Shown: positions 26,056 to 34,202, counted from the stretch's first letter. The stretch is DNA of 64,000 nt from a bacterium (GCA_021372515.1 JAJFUG010000073.1:25908-89907); one strand, 5' to 3'. Notes: a model not told the origin generated them from the letters alone. Program-made: numbers and translations.

Positions 26056-27057
26056 ATGGAGTATGACATTTACCGCGGGGCGCGCCTGGAGCGGCTGGCC
26101 CTCACGGCGATCGAGCGCGATGACCGGCGTTTCGAGCTGGCCTGGCCCGCGCGGCAGCAGCCGCCCCGGGACAGGGTGGGCCGTGCTACGGCGGAGGTTC
26201 CACTCTGGGTGCAGGAGATTGCCGGCGGCAGATACCGCCTGGTGCGGGGTTTCAGCCGGTTCGACAGCTTGCGCGAGCTGGGCGCCGAAAGTTTCCCGGC
26301 CCTGGTGTTCGCCGAGGACTGCCCATCCCTGGAGCTTTTCCGGGCCCGCCTGTCCGGCCGCAGCGAGGAGCTTTCCGCGGTGGAGGCGTCGCGCGCGCTG
26401 AAATCTCTGGAGGCGCTGGACGGAGCGGAACAATCCGTCCTGACCGGCTTTCTGCCCCTTCTCGGCCAGCCCGCCACGGAGGGAGCGTTTTCCTCGTTGC
26501 GCGCGCTCGCAAACCTTGAGGAGCCGCTGGCCCGCTGGTGTGCGTCCCAGAAAGCCCCCCTGCCCGAGTGCGTGGTCCTGGCCGGACTGCCCCGCGAGTC
26601 CCAGCGCGGGCTTTTGGTGCTGCTGCGCGCGCTCAACCCCGGCGGGAACCTGCTGCGGCGCTGGCTGGGTTTTTTGACAAGCATATCCCGACGGAGCGGA
26701 CAGACGTTGGAGGACATCCTGGCCGACAGCCGCATCACCGATATTCTGCTGGACGCCCAGACTGCGCGCTCGGCCGGGCGCGAGCTGGTGAGCCGCCGTC
26801 TGACCGAGCTGCGCTACCCCGAGAGCACCGCTCTGCGGCAGCGTTTCGCCGAAACGGTCAAAAGCCTGGGCCTGCCCGAGGGGGTGAAAGTGGAGCCGCC
26901 CGAGGCGCTGGAGGGGGATAGGCTTCGGATAAGCTTCGAGCCGGGCACGACCGAGGCCTGGAGCGGGGCCGCCGCGGCCTTGGCCCGCGCGGCACAGGGA
27001 CCGGCAGCCGGAGAGCTGTTCCGCCTGCTGGGCGCGCCCGAGCCGGAGAACCGTTGA
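26056..27057 (+). CDS. ParB/Srx-fold domain protein coupled to a radical SAM gene
   Basis: The protein is 333 residues from the ATG at 26056, chosen because GGGGAGGA lies 7 bases upstream. The frame opens at 25981 but lacks such a site. Residues about 10-110 look like a ParB N-terminal domain (VPLWVQEIAGGRYRLVRGFS, then ELGAESFPALVF), and the following ELSAVEASRALKSLEAL resembles the ParB helix that starts the HTH region. The rest is helical and not recognised. ParB folds bind DNA or CTP, act as nucleases, or serve as sulfiredoxin. Which applies here is unknown. Its TGA overlaps by one base the ATG of the radical SAM gene, so the two products probably act together. Confidence 0.7.
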   Translation: MEYDIYRGARLERLALTAIERDDRRFELAWPARQQPPRDRVGRATAEVPLWVQEIAGGRYRLVRGFSRFDSLRELGAESFPALVFAEDCPSLELFRARLSGRSEELSAVEASRALKSLEALDGAEQSVLTGFLPLLGQPATEGAFSSLRALANLEEPLARWCASQKAPLPECVVLAGLPRESQRGLLVLLRALNPGGNLLRRWLGFLTSISRRSGQTLEDILADSRITDILLDAQTARSAGRELVSRRLTELRYPESTALRQRFAETVKSLGLPEGVKVEPPEALEGDRLRISFEPGTTEAWSGAAAALARAAQGPAAGELFRLLGAPEPENR

Positions 27058-28160
27058 TGCCCCGGCATTTCGATACAGTGTACGTTCATCCCGAAATCTC
27101 CGCTCACCCGCGCACACGCAGGATCGTGGAGCGGGCCGGCGCGGCCCGGGTGATCGAGCTGCCTGTGGGTGCGGAGAGCCTGGAAAGCCTTCCGCCCGTG
27201 GAAAACCCCAAACGCAGCCTGGCCCTGTTGCCCTACCGCGGCGCGCGGGTGGAGGCCTGCCCCTGCTCCAAGGCCATGCGCTGCTGCCGCTACCGGGTGC
27301 TGCAGCTGGTGGAGGGCTGTCCCTTTGACTGCGCCTACTGCGTGCTGCAGGGCTACCTCAACCGTCCCGCCACCCTGGTCTACCCGGAACTGGAAAAGGC
27401 CCTGGAGGAATTGGAGCGGGACATGGCGGTCGAGCGGGGCCACCCATCCCGCTACGGCACCGGTGAGCTGGCCGACAGCCTGGCCCTGGAGGAGCTTACC
27501 GGTTTCGTACCGGAACTGATAAGCTTTTTCGCCGCGCACCCGGGGGCCTGGCTGGAGCTGAAGACCAAGAGCGCCCGGGTGACCGAACTGCTATCCGTGC
27601 CGTCTGTCCCGTCCAATGTGGTCGTGTCCTGGTCGGTCAACGCGCCGACTGTCTGCCGGGGGCTGGAGCACGGGGCCGCCGCGCTGGGGGCCCGGCTCGA
27701 CGCGGCGCGCAAAGTTCTGGACGCCGGGTACAGACTGGGATTCCACTTCGACCCCCTGATACGCTTCCCGGACTGGGAGGACCAGTACCGGCAGACAGTC
27801 GAGCGTATCTACAGCTTCGCCCGTCCCGGGGATATCGCCTGGATCAGCCTGGGCGGCCTGCGCTATGCTCCCTGGCTGGCCCCGTGCCTGGAGGGGCGGG
27901 GTGGGGCCGCGGCGGGCCTTTTGGAGGGCGAGCTTTTCCCGGTGCCGCCGGACGGCAAGTACCGCTACCCGCAGCCGCTGCGGGTGCAGATGTACCGTCA
28001 CCTGCACGACTGTATCCGGCGCTTCGACAACCGGGCGTTTGTCTACCTCTGCCTGGAGAGTGAAACTGTCTGGCGCTGGGCGCTGGGTGTGGAACTGGAC
28101 CCGCGGGATGAGCTGGCCGTGGAGCGCCTGTTCCCAGCTCCGCCGGGCCGGAGGACCTGA
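27057..28160 (+). CDS. spore-photoproduct-lyase-like radical SAM protein
   Basis: This 367-residue protein has the radical SAM cluster motif CPFDCAYC (C88, C92, C95), embedded in VEGCPFDCAYCVLQGYLNRP, which matches the spore photoproduct lyase (SPL) family, and the following region RYGTGELADSLALEELT. In Bacillus SplB a hydrogen-donor cysteine (C141) lies in the equivalent of this last stretch. Here the aligned position has no Cys, so it is unlikely to be a true thymine-dimer lyase of SplB type. An extra Cys cluster (ACPCSKAMRCC) lies before the motif. It could repair or modify a nucleic acid or protein. It is translated in a coupled pair with the ParB-like protein. Confidence 0.8.
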   Translation: MPRHFDTVYVHPEISAHPRTRRIVERAGAARVIELPVGAESLESLPPVENPKRSLALLPYRGARVEACPCSKAMRCCRYRVLQLVEGCPFDCAYCVLQGYLNRPATLVYPELEKALEELERDMAVERGHPSRYGTGELADSLALEELTGFVPELISFFAAHPGAWLELKTKSARVTELLSVPSVPSNVVVSWSVNAPTVCRGLEHGAAALGARLDAARKVLDAGYRLGFHFDPLIRFPDWEDQYRQTVERIYSFARPGDIAWISLGGLRYAPWLAPCLEGRGGAAAGLLEGELFPVPPDGKYRYPQPLRVQMYRHLHDCIRRFDNRAFVYLCLESETVWRWALGVELDPRDELAVERLFPAPPGRRT

Positions 28161-28210
28161 GATGGAATCCCGCTCTTGCCCGGCGGACCGATCCGTGCGA
28201 TAATGGAGTA

Positions 28211-28239
28211 TTGCCTTGTTTATCCACAAAGAATAAATA
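28211..28239 (+). promoter_or_regulatory. promoter of the CE15-type esterase
   Basis: TTGCCT at 28211-28216, 17-bp spacer, TAAATA at 28234-28239, in an AT-rich gap just upstream of the start at 28278. Confidence 0.45.
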
Positions 28240-28277
28240 TACATATATTTTATGCTTCATGACCCGGAGGCGCGCCG

Positions 28278-29576
28278 ATGAAAGCGGAATGCAGCTTTGT
28301 CCTGTTCTGGCTGATCCTGGCCCTGAGCCTTGTCCCCGCGGCCCTGTCCGCGCAGGAGGAGGAAAAGGCCAATTACGACGAGTCCAAGGTGCCAAAGTAC
28401 ACTCTGCCCGATCCACTGGTCTGCAACGACGGCGCCCCGGTGACAGACAAGGCGGCCTGGATCGAAAAGAGGCGGCCGGAAATTCTGGAGCTTTTCACCG
28501 AACAGGTCTACGGCCGTGCGCCCGGGCGGACCGAAAAAGTGAGCCGTACGCTTCTCGACAGCAGTCTCGCCCTGGGCGGCGCCGCCCTGCGCAAGCAGGT
28601 GGATATTACATTGGAGCAGGGGGGCCGCACGCTCACTGTCGGTGTGCTGATCTACCTGCCATCGAATGCCCCCGGCCCGGTCCCGGCGTTCCTGGGCCTC
28701 AATTTCGGCGGCAACCAGACCGTGAGCGATGATCCCGGCATTATCCTCAACACCAACTGGATGCGCCCCAGCCCGGACAAGGGCGTGGTGGACAACAAGG
28801 CCACCGAGGCCTCCCGCGGGACCGCGTCCTCGCGCTGGGACATCCCGGCCATACTTGCAAGCGGCTACGCCCTGGTCACCGCCTACTACGGCGATATCGA
28901 CCCGGACTATCCCGACAGTTTCGCCAACGGCGCGCACGGCCTGTTCCAGAGCCCGCCGCCCGAGCCGCGCCCGGCGGATGCCTGGGGCAGCCTCGCGGCC
29001 TGGGCCTGGGGCCTCAGCCGGATCCTGGATTACCTGGAAACCGACAGCCAGATTGACAGCCGGCACGTGGTGGTGCTGGGCCACTCCCGTCTGGGCAAGA
29101 CCGCGCTCTGGGCCGGAGCGACCGACCAGCGTTTTGCCGGGGTGATCTCGAACAACTCGGGCTGCGGCGGCGCGGCCCTTTCGCGGCGGGCGTTCGGCGA
29201 GACTGTGGAGATAATCAATACCAGCTTCCCGCACTGGTTCTGCGGCAATTTCAAGCAGTACAACGGCCACGAGGACAAGCTGCCCGTGGATCAGCACGAG
29301 CTGATCGCCCTGGTCGCCCCGCGTCCGGTCTATGTGGCCAGCGCCACCGAGGACCGCTGGGCCGACCCGCACGGCGAGTTCCTGGCCCTGAAGGCGGCGA
29401 GTCCGGTCTACAAGCTCCTGACCGGAGACAGCCTGGCCGCGGCGGACTGGCCCGCGCCGGACAGCCCGGTGCGCGGGCGGATGGCCTACCACCTTCGCAC
29501 CGGCGGGCACGATGTCACCCCGTACGACTGGGCGCAGTATATCCGCTGGGCGGATGAGTATGTGAAGGGGAAGTGA
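28278..29576 (+). CDS. secreted CE15-type glucuronoyl esterase
   Basis: The 432-residue protein has a signal peptide (about 1-25, ending ALSAQ) and one alpha/beta-hydrolase domain. The nucleophile is S270 in VLGHSRLGKTALWAG, followed by NNSGCGGAALSRRAFGETV and SFPHWFCGNFKQYNG, then LPVDQHELIALVAPRP carrying the acidic/His region. This set is typical of bacterial carbohydrate esterase family 15, which cleaves ester bonds between lignin alcohols and 4-O-methyl-glucuronic acid of xylan. Canonical CE15 has GCSR where this has GHSR. The ribosome site GGAGG precedes the ATG. It is monocistronic with its own promoter and terminator, and fits the glycan-degrading theme of the window. Confidence 0.83.
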   Translation: MKAECSFVLFWLILALSLVPAALSAQEEEKANYDESKVPKYTLPDPLVCNDGAPVTDKAAWIEKRRPEILELFTEQVYGRAPGRTEKVSRTLLDSSLALGGAALRKQVDITLEQGGRTLTVGVLIYLPSNAPGPVPAFLGLNFGGNQTVSDDPGIILNTNWMRPSPDKGVVDNKATEASRGTASSRWDIPAILASGYALVTAYYGDIDPDYPDSFANGAHGLFQSPPPEPRPADAWGSLAAWAWGLSRILDYLETDSQIDSRHVVVLGHSRLGKTALWAGATDQRFAGVISNNSGCGGAALSRRAFGETVEIINTSFPHWFCGNFKQYNGHEDKLPVDQHELIALVAPRPVYVASATEDRWADPHGEFLALKAASPVYKLLTGDSLAAADWPAPDSPVRGRMAYHLRTGGHDVTPYDWAQYIRWADEYVKGK

Positions 29577-29636
29577 GCGGGGGAAAGAAGCTACAAATTG
29601 CAGGATTGAACAAAATAATTATATAGGATGAGGTGG

Positions 29637-29672
29637 AAAGAGAGGGCGGGCCTCCTGGCCCGCCCTCTCTTT
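29637..29672. terminator. bidirectional hairpin terminator
   Basis: A perfect 16-bp stem (29637-29652 with 29657-29672) with a 4-nt loop separates the convergent esterase and DUF1828 genes. It ends in a short TTT/AAA edge rather than a long T-run. Confidence 0.65.
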
Positions 29673-29686
29673 CGTGGGCATATATT

Positions 29687-30460
29687 TTACTTCGTTATCT
29701 CCTGCAGGTATCTTTCGATACGGTCACTGTTAGTTCCAAGACTTGAAAACTGTTTATCGCAAACATCGCTGAAACGAGCCAGCACCTTCCTGTTGATACA
29801 TTCCTGATCCTCGAAAACGGCCATACTGCGAAACGGAAGTTGCCATTTTTCAAACTGGAGCATAGAAATAGTAGCATCTCGCGCTTTATCGTCACCTGGC
29901 ACGGCAAATACAAAAAGCGGACGCTCCATACCATTAATTTTACAATCTACACTATACATACCCTGTGTATCGTGTATAGGATCGTGCCAATCGAAAACTC
30001 TGCGGCTCTCCGGAATTTTATTAGTCATAAACGCACGAAAATCTTCCATAAATGTTGATCGTACGCGTTCTTTTAAAAGATAGGAGATATCGGTGATTTT
30101 CAACAATGCCTGAGTGAAAGAATAAAGCGCATTACCATATTGATCTTCCTGAATGGCAAGTACTAATTCACCATCTCGATCTTCAACTTTAAATACGGAT
30201 AATGCATTGCTGATGATCTTTTGCCTGGTTCCTTTTAGAATGTCTTTCTCATCAATATCATACGTGAGGTGCATATAGGTATGTCCTTCGTCAGACAAAA
30301 TCCAACTCGCATTATCTCTTTTGAGAGTAATTGCCAGATGGTCTCCGTCTTCAAACATAAAAGGAGTGAATACTCTAAAACGAGCCTCACCCTCCTGCTC
30401 CAGGCGAATCTGCTCGCATACTCTATTGCGAAAATCTTGTCTAATTGTTTCGGTATTCAT
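29687..30460 (-). CDS. DUF1828/DUF1829 domain protein in an AT-rich island
   Basis: This 257-residue protein matches from memory the DUF1828 domain (residues about 25-115, with the start TPFMFEDGDHLAITL and WILSDEGHTYMHL) and a DUF1829-like C-terminal half (VDCKINGMERPLFVFAVPG, MLQFEKW). These domains have no established activity. The C-terminal half resembles a PD-(D/E)xK-like strand arrangement only loosely. Base composition is near 40% G+C in the lines I counted, against over 60% around it, so the gene looks acquired. Its ATG directly follows the TAG of the upstream partner (TAGATG), with GAGGAGG inside the partner's end, so they are translationally coupled. A defence or toxin-antitoxin role is possible. 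Confidence 0.75.
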   Translation of the reverse strand: MNTETIRQDFRNRVCEQIRLEQEGEARFRVFTPFMFEDGDHLAITLKRDNASWILSDEGHTYMHLTYDIDEKDILKGTRQKIISNALSVFKVEDRDGELVLAIQEDQYGNALYSFTQALLKITDISYLLKERVRSTFMEDFRAFMTNKIPESRRVFDWHDPIHDTQGMYSVDCKINGMERPLFVFAVPGDDKARDATISMLQFEKWQLPFRSMAVFEDQECINRKVLARFSDVCDKQFSSLGTNSDRIERYLQEITK

Positions 30461-30943
30461 CTATACCTCCTCAAACAAATTCTTTTGAGGATTTCTTGGA
30501 AGGTCAAAATTGCAATCGACAAATAAACATTTTACTGCTGAAGTGAAGTCTGAATATCGTTGTGTTGGCTCAGCATAGGTATCTTCTCTCGCTCCTAATT
30601 CTTGATACCGTTCTGTTGCTGAATGGATATGATAATCATAGAATGTGTCGGACTCTATTCCATTTGTGTGCTCGTGACTTTTCCCGTTGTATCGTCTCAA
30701 ACGAAATATCTGATTGCTACCTGCTGGACAATGCGCAAGAATGATTGAGAAATCAAGTGCGTTAAAACTGTTTTGCCTCAAGATAAGACGAAATTGATTC
30801 CCGTTCTCTCCAAAAAAATCAAATTCTTGTTCCTTGTGACCTCGCTTCTCGCGTAGCTTCATTTTATTTCGGTAATCACTCCCAAGGACTTTTTTTTCTG
30901 AAATCAATTCTGTAATCTCGGTATCAGAGTATTTTGCAGCCAT
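30461..30943 (-). CDS. DUF6978-like protein, partner of the DUF1828 protein
   Basis: This 160-residue protein is charged, with a Lys/Arg-rich start (residues 16-40) and a beta-rich middle. The stretch LRRYNGKSHEHTNG followed by FYDYHIHSATERYQELG resembles proteins labelled DUF6978, from memory. It has no signal peptide or membrane segment. It shares the low G+C of its partner and ends exactly where the partner begins. The ATG has a GGAGTAAATCACA ribosome region. In such two-gene cassettes the smaller upstream protein is often the antitoxin or sensor, but nothing here proves it. Confidence 0.68.
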   Translation of the reverse strand: MAAKYSDTEITELISEKKVLGSDYRNKMKLREKRGHKEQEFDFFGENGNQFRLILRQNSFNALDFSIILAHCPAGSNQIFRLRRYNGKSHEHTNGIESDTFYDYHIHSATERYQELGAREDTYAEPTQRYSDFTSAVKCLFVDCNFDLPRNPQKNLFEEV

Positions 30944-30999
30944 TGTGATTTACTCCTCCAAGAATCACAGTATGTTTGGTTTAGAATTCTTGAGCCTTT

Positions 31000-31341
31000 T
31001 TACGGCACCAGGTCCGGGAAATAAGTGTAGCGCTCGTAATAGCCGAGCAGTTTCCCTTCGCCGTCCCGGATCGCGCGCATGTAGGTGCGCTGGCCGGGCT
31101 TTTCCGTGATCTGCACTTCCTCCGCCTCGCCCGCGGCCAGGCGCACCAGAATCCCATCCATTATCCGGCGCGACTTCTCGTTGTGGCAGTCGAACAGGCT
31201 CGTACCCTCCAGCTCGTGCCCACCCTTGAAGAAGTCCTTGGCCGCCCGGTTGAGCAGAAGCACCTTGTGGTCCGTGCCGGTGATCACCACCGGGTCCGGG
31301 TGGCTGTCGAAAAACGCTTCCAGCAGGCCAAGCCTGTCCAT
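31000..31341 (-). CDS. single PAS-domain protein
   Basis: This 113-residue protein is essentially one PAS fold. LLEAFFDSHPDPVVITG begins the domain, VLLLNRAAKDFF is the signature helix, and the C-terminal strands include YMRAIRDGEGKLLGYYERY. It has no kinase, GGDEF or HTH output domain, so it would act as a small sensor or by binding another protein. It follows the alcohol dehydrogenase by 30 bp on the same strand, with GGAG at its start, and may be co-transcribed. The ligand is unknown. Confidence 0.75.
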   Translation of the reverse strand: MDRLGLLEAFFDSHPDPVVITGTDHKVLLLNRAAKDFFKGGHELEGTSLFDCHNEKSRRIMDGILVRLAAGEAEEVQITEKPGQRTYMRAIRDGEGKLLGYYERYTYFPDLVP

Positions 31342-31371
31342 CCCGCCGCCTTTCTCCTGTCCCGAACCGCT

Positions 31372-32418
31372 TCAGCTCCACGGCTCCATGATCACCTTGA
31401 TCGACTCGCCCGGGTTGGCCACCAGGTCGAACCCGTACTGGATTTCGCTCAGGGGCAGACGGTGGGTGACGAGTCGCGCCACATCCACCCGCCGGGCGCG
31501 GATCAGCTCCAGGGCCAGCGCGGCGTCATACGGGCTGTTGGCATAACTGGGCATCACCCGGATCGAGTTGCGCCAGAACTCGTTGGCCGGGATGGGTATC
31601 TCCACGCCCGGGTCGGTGGTGGCGAAACAGAGCACCGTGCCGCCGCGGTCCACACTCCCCAGGCCCTGCTTGAACGCGCTCAGGGCCGCGGCGCAGACAA
31701 CCACCAGGTCGCAGCCGTGGCCGTCGTTGAGCTGGCGCACCCGCGCGGGCACGTCCTCCCGGGCGTCCAATACATGATCCGCCCCGAACTCGGCCGCCTT
31801 GGCCTTGCGGTAGTCGCTGATGTCCGTGGCGATGATCCGTCCCGCGCCCTGGGCCTTGGCCAGCATGATATGCATCAGGCCCGAGATGCCGCTGCCGATC
31901 ACCAGCACGCTCTGTCCCGGCTGGAACCCGGCCGTGCGCTGGCCGCGCACCACGCAGGCCAGCGGCTCGATGAACGCGCCCTCCTCCCAGCTTACGCTGT
32001 CGGGAAGCAGAAGGGTGCCGCGGTCCACGTTGATCGCCGGGGCGCGCAGGTACTGGGCGAACCCGCCGGGGAAGAAATTCGTGGTGTGCAGGGTCTCGCA
32101 GACCGTGTGGTTGCCGGCCAGACAGTAGCGGCAGGTGTTGCAGGGTATGTGGTGCTCGACGAACACCCGGTCGCCCGGCTTGTAGCGTTTGACCGTCTCG
32201 CCCGTCTCCACCACCAGGCCCGCTATCTCGTGGCCCAGCACCAGCGGGGCTTTCTTGATCCGGTACCACTCCAGGACATCGCTGCCGCAGATACCGCTGG
32301 CCATGACCTTGACCAGCAGCTCATCCGGCCCGATCGCGGGCACGGGCAGCTCCTGAAGGCGGACATCCCGGTTGTTGTAGTACATCCCCACGCGCATGGG
32401 AGTGCCGGCCAGGCTCAT
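31372..32418 (-). CDS. zinc-dependent alcohol/polyol dehydrogenase (MDR family)
   Basis: This medium-chain dehydrogenase (348 residues) resembles sorbitol and threonine dehydrogenases. It shows the catalytic zinc site (CGSD with GHE downstream), a structural zinc site with four Cys (CNTCRYCLAGNHTVC), and the Rossmann motif VIGSGISG for NAD(P). Two ATGs at 32421 and 32418 overlap the aldolase stop. GGAG is better spaced for 32418. It should oxidise a secondary alcohol or polyol. Together with the overlapping LsrF-like aldolase it probably forms a catabolic pair in which the dehydrogenase makes or consumes the aldolase substrate. Confidence 0.87.
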   Translation of the reverse strand: MSLAGTPMRVGMYYNNRDVRLQELPVPAIGPDELLVKVMASGICGSDVLEWYRIKKAPLVLGHEIAGLVVETGETVKRYKPGDRVFVEHHIPCNTCRYCLAGNHTVCETLHTTNFFPGGFAQYLRAPAINVDRGTLLLPDSVSWEEGAFIEPLACVVRGQRTAGFQPGQSVLVIGSGISGLMHIMLAKAQGAGRIIATDISDYRKAKAAEFGADHVLDAREDVPARVRQLNDGHGCDLVVVCAAALSAFKQGLGSVDRGGTVLCFATTDPGVEIPIPANEFWRNSIRVMPSYANSPYDAALALELIRARRVDVARLVTHRLPLSEIQYGFDLVANPGESIKVIMEPWS

Positions 32419-33251
32419 CATTTCTCCTTTTTGCAATTGCACTTTTTGGCAGGAGCCTTGCTCTCCTCGGCCACCAGCTCCTGGAAAAGCTGGTTCGCCT
32501 CCCTGGGCTTGGCGTTGCCGTGGATCACGGCGTTGAGGGCGCGGATCACCGGCACCGGGTGGGCGTTCTTCCAGACATTGCGGCCCAGGTTGACCCCGAT
32601 CGCACCTTTCTGGATCCCGTCATACACGAACTCGAACACCTCCAGCTCGGTCTCGCAGGCCGGTCCGCCGGCGATCACCACCGGCACCGGGCAGCCGCCG
32701 GTCACCTTGTCGAAATCCTTGCACCAGTAAGTCTTGACCACGCTGGCGCCCAGCTCGGCGCAGATACGGCTGGCCAGGGCCAGGTAGCGGGCGTCGCGCT
32801 TGTCCAACTCCTTGCCCACCGCGGTCACGGCCATCACCGGGATGCAGTAGTCTGCGCAGAGGTTCACCATCTCGGTCAGGTTGCCCAGGGTCTGGCCCTC
32901 CCACTGCGTGCCCACGAACACCGACACGCCCACGGCAGAAACGTTCAGCCGAAGGATTTCCTCGATGGAGGTGGTCAATATCTCATCCTCCAGGCCCGGG
33001 CCGACCACACTGGTGCCGCCAGAAACCCGCAGGATGATCGGTATCTGGATCGAGGCCGGCACGCAGGCGCGCAGCACCCCGCGGGTGCAAAACAGGGCAT
33101 CCGAGTAGGGCACGAGCGGGCGGATCGTCTCGCCCGGCTGCTCCAGGCAGGTGGTGGGACCCTGGAAATAGCCGTGGTCGATGGGCAGGAAGAAACAGCG
33201 GCCATCCGCCGGGATCAGGCGGCTCAGGCGGTTTTGCAGTCCCCAGTCCAT
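32418..33251 (-). CDS. LsrF-like class I aldolase/thiolase
   Basis: This 277-residue DeoC/FbaB-type TIM barrel is strikingly like E. coli LsrF, from memory. Shared stretches include DWGLQNRLSRL at the start, PIDHGYFQGPTT, ALFCTRGVLRACVP, VGKELDKRDARYLALASRI, VVKTYWCKDF (Schiff-base lysine in VKTY) and GCPVPVVIAGG. LsrF transfers an acetyl group from phospho-AI-2 derived 3-hydroxy-5-phosphonooxypentane-2,4-dione to CoA. No lsr transporter, kinase or repressor is nearby, so here it may act on another sugar phosphate with the adjacent dehydrogenase. An odd Cys/Lys tail (KKCNCKKEK) ends it. It overlaps the dehydrogenase start. Confidence 0.85.
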   Translation of the reverse strand: MDWGLQNRLSRLIPADGRCFFLPIDHGYFQGPTTCLEQPGETIRPLVPYSDALFCTRGVLRACVPASIQIPIILRVSGGTSVVGPGLEDEILTTSIEEILRLNVSAVGVSVFVGTQWEGQTLGNLTEMVNLCADYCIPVMAVTAVGKELDKRDARYLALASRICAELGASVVKTYWCKDFDKVTGGCPVPVVIAGGPACETELEVFEFVYDGIQKGAIGVNLGRNVWKNAHPVPVIRALNAVIHGNAKPREANQLFQELVAEESKAPAKKCNCKKEK

Positions 33252-33607
33252 ATTTAAAGCCTCCGGTAAATAATTATTGAAAATTTCCTTCGGGCGATTT
33301 GCAAAGTGTTATTCTGCTTTGGTTTCGGCCAAAGCAGCAAAGCCAGCGGGGGCCGCGAACTCGTCCCAGCCACGTCAGTCTTTCAACCTGTAGCGTCACC
33401 GAAACGTCGATTCCGCTACCGCGTTGCAGCGGCGGCGCTGGCGCGAATCGCCGCCGAACCGCAGAGCACCTTCAGGCTTGGCCGTTTCGCCCCCCAACTT
33501 CACGCTACCCGTGGTGCAGGCTCAGACAGGCGCGGCCCCCAAAGGCAGAACTGCGGCGGCCTGACAGCCGCAAGCGGGTTTACCCTCCTGGGATGTCAGG
33601 CGGTGTC

Positions 33608-33632
33608 GTAGGGGCGAACCTTGTGTTCGCCC
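33608..33632 (+). repeat. REP-like unit with GTAG foot (identical copy 1)
   Basis: GTAG followed by the stem GGGCGAAC/GTTCGCCC with a 5-nt loop. This 25-nt unit is identical to 61660-61684 and is the exact reverse complement of 56479-56503. Confidence 0.85.
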
Positions 33633-33676
33633 GTAAAGCTGATATGCAAAAACCTAACCGGACATCCATGCCTCGG

Positions 33677-33700
33677 TCCCCCTTTACGAAAAGGGGAGGG
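33677..33700. repeat. CCCCCTTT/AAAGGGG palindrome
   Basis: TCCCCCTTT, a short spacer and AAAAGGGGAGGG form an imperfect palindrome matching a second one at 56678-56698. It belongs to a second intergenic repeat family. Confidence 0.5.
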
Positions 33701-33732
33701 ATAATCGCGCCCCTGAGGTTCATGCGGGGCTT

Positions 33733-33942
33733 TCACCCCCGGCGCACGACCTCGTAGCCGTGCTGGATCAGCCAGTGATGGAACTCGTAGGTGCTGTGGA
33801 TACACGCGCTCTGGCAGATCGAGCGGACTTGGTCGTAGCCTGCCGAACCCGCGGCCTGCTGGTCAAGAAGGACCTGCACCGGGCACTGGATGTCCTTGCA
33901 GTACTCCCGGCGCTGGTAGTCGATAAAACCCTCGATTGGCAT
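33733..33942 (-). CDS. 69-residue cysteine-containing microprotein
   Basis: This small soluble protein has four cysteines in two pairs (CKDIQCP near residue 15 and CQSAC near 43) and a well-defined C-terminal segment HSTYEFHHWLIQHGYEVVR, suggesting a small metal-binding or disulfide-stabilised fold. An AAGGAG site 8 bases before the ATG supports real translation. I believe similar short proteins occur in other environmental bacteria, but their function is unknown. It is flanked by a repeat-rich gap and by a divergent acyltransferase gene. Confidence 0.65.
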   Translation of the reverse strand: MPIEGFIDYQRREYCKDIQCPVQVLLDQQAAGSAGYDQVRSICQSACIHSTYEFHHWLIQHGYEVVRRG

Positions 33943-34202
33943 GTTGGCGGCTCCTTACGGTTGAACGTCGCCGGACTGCGATTGCCGCATTCCGGCAGCG
34001 GGTGTTTCAGTCTTGCGCAGCTAAAAGATAGACCCACGCGCCTGGACAGTCAACAGGCATGCCGCCGGGTCGTGCTGTCTTCCGGTAGCCCCGCAAATGA
34101 ATTCCTCACCATACGCCAAACCCCGGCTCACTATCCGGAGCTATGTTTATGCATCAGGCTGGATTACGTGTATTCAGACGCCACTGAAACCCGGAGGACG
34201 GT

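Larger units (their letters stand above)
33252..33732. other. 481-bp non-coding gap rich in hairpins and repeats
   Basis: No convincing gene lies here. It contains a perfect 9-bp hairpin with a 6-nt loop at 33314-33337, a CGGCGGCG/CGCCGCCG inverted pair near 33430-33457, another GCGGC/GCCGC pair near 33553-33571, a REP-like unit and a CCCCCTTT palindrome. The plus-strand frame across it (33299-33757) has repetitive, low-information content and is not a gene. It might hold a structured RNA or be a decayed repeat cluster. Confidence 0.5.

Noticed and set aside
33299-33757. 152-residue plus-strand frame in the hairpin-rich gap
   Set aside because: It runs through repeats, without ribosome site or homology, and overlaps the better-supported microprotein gene.
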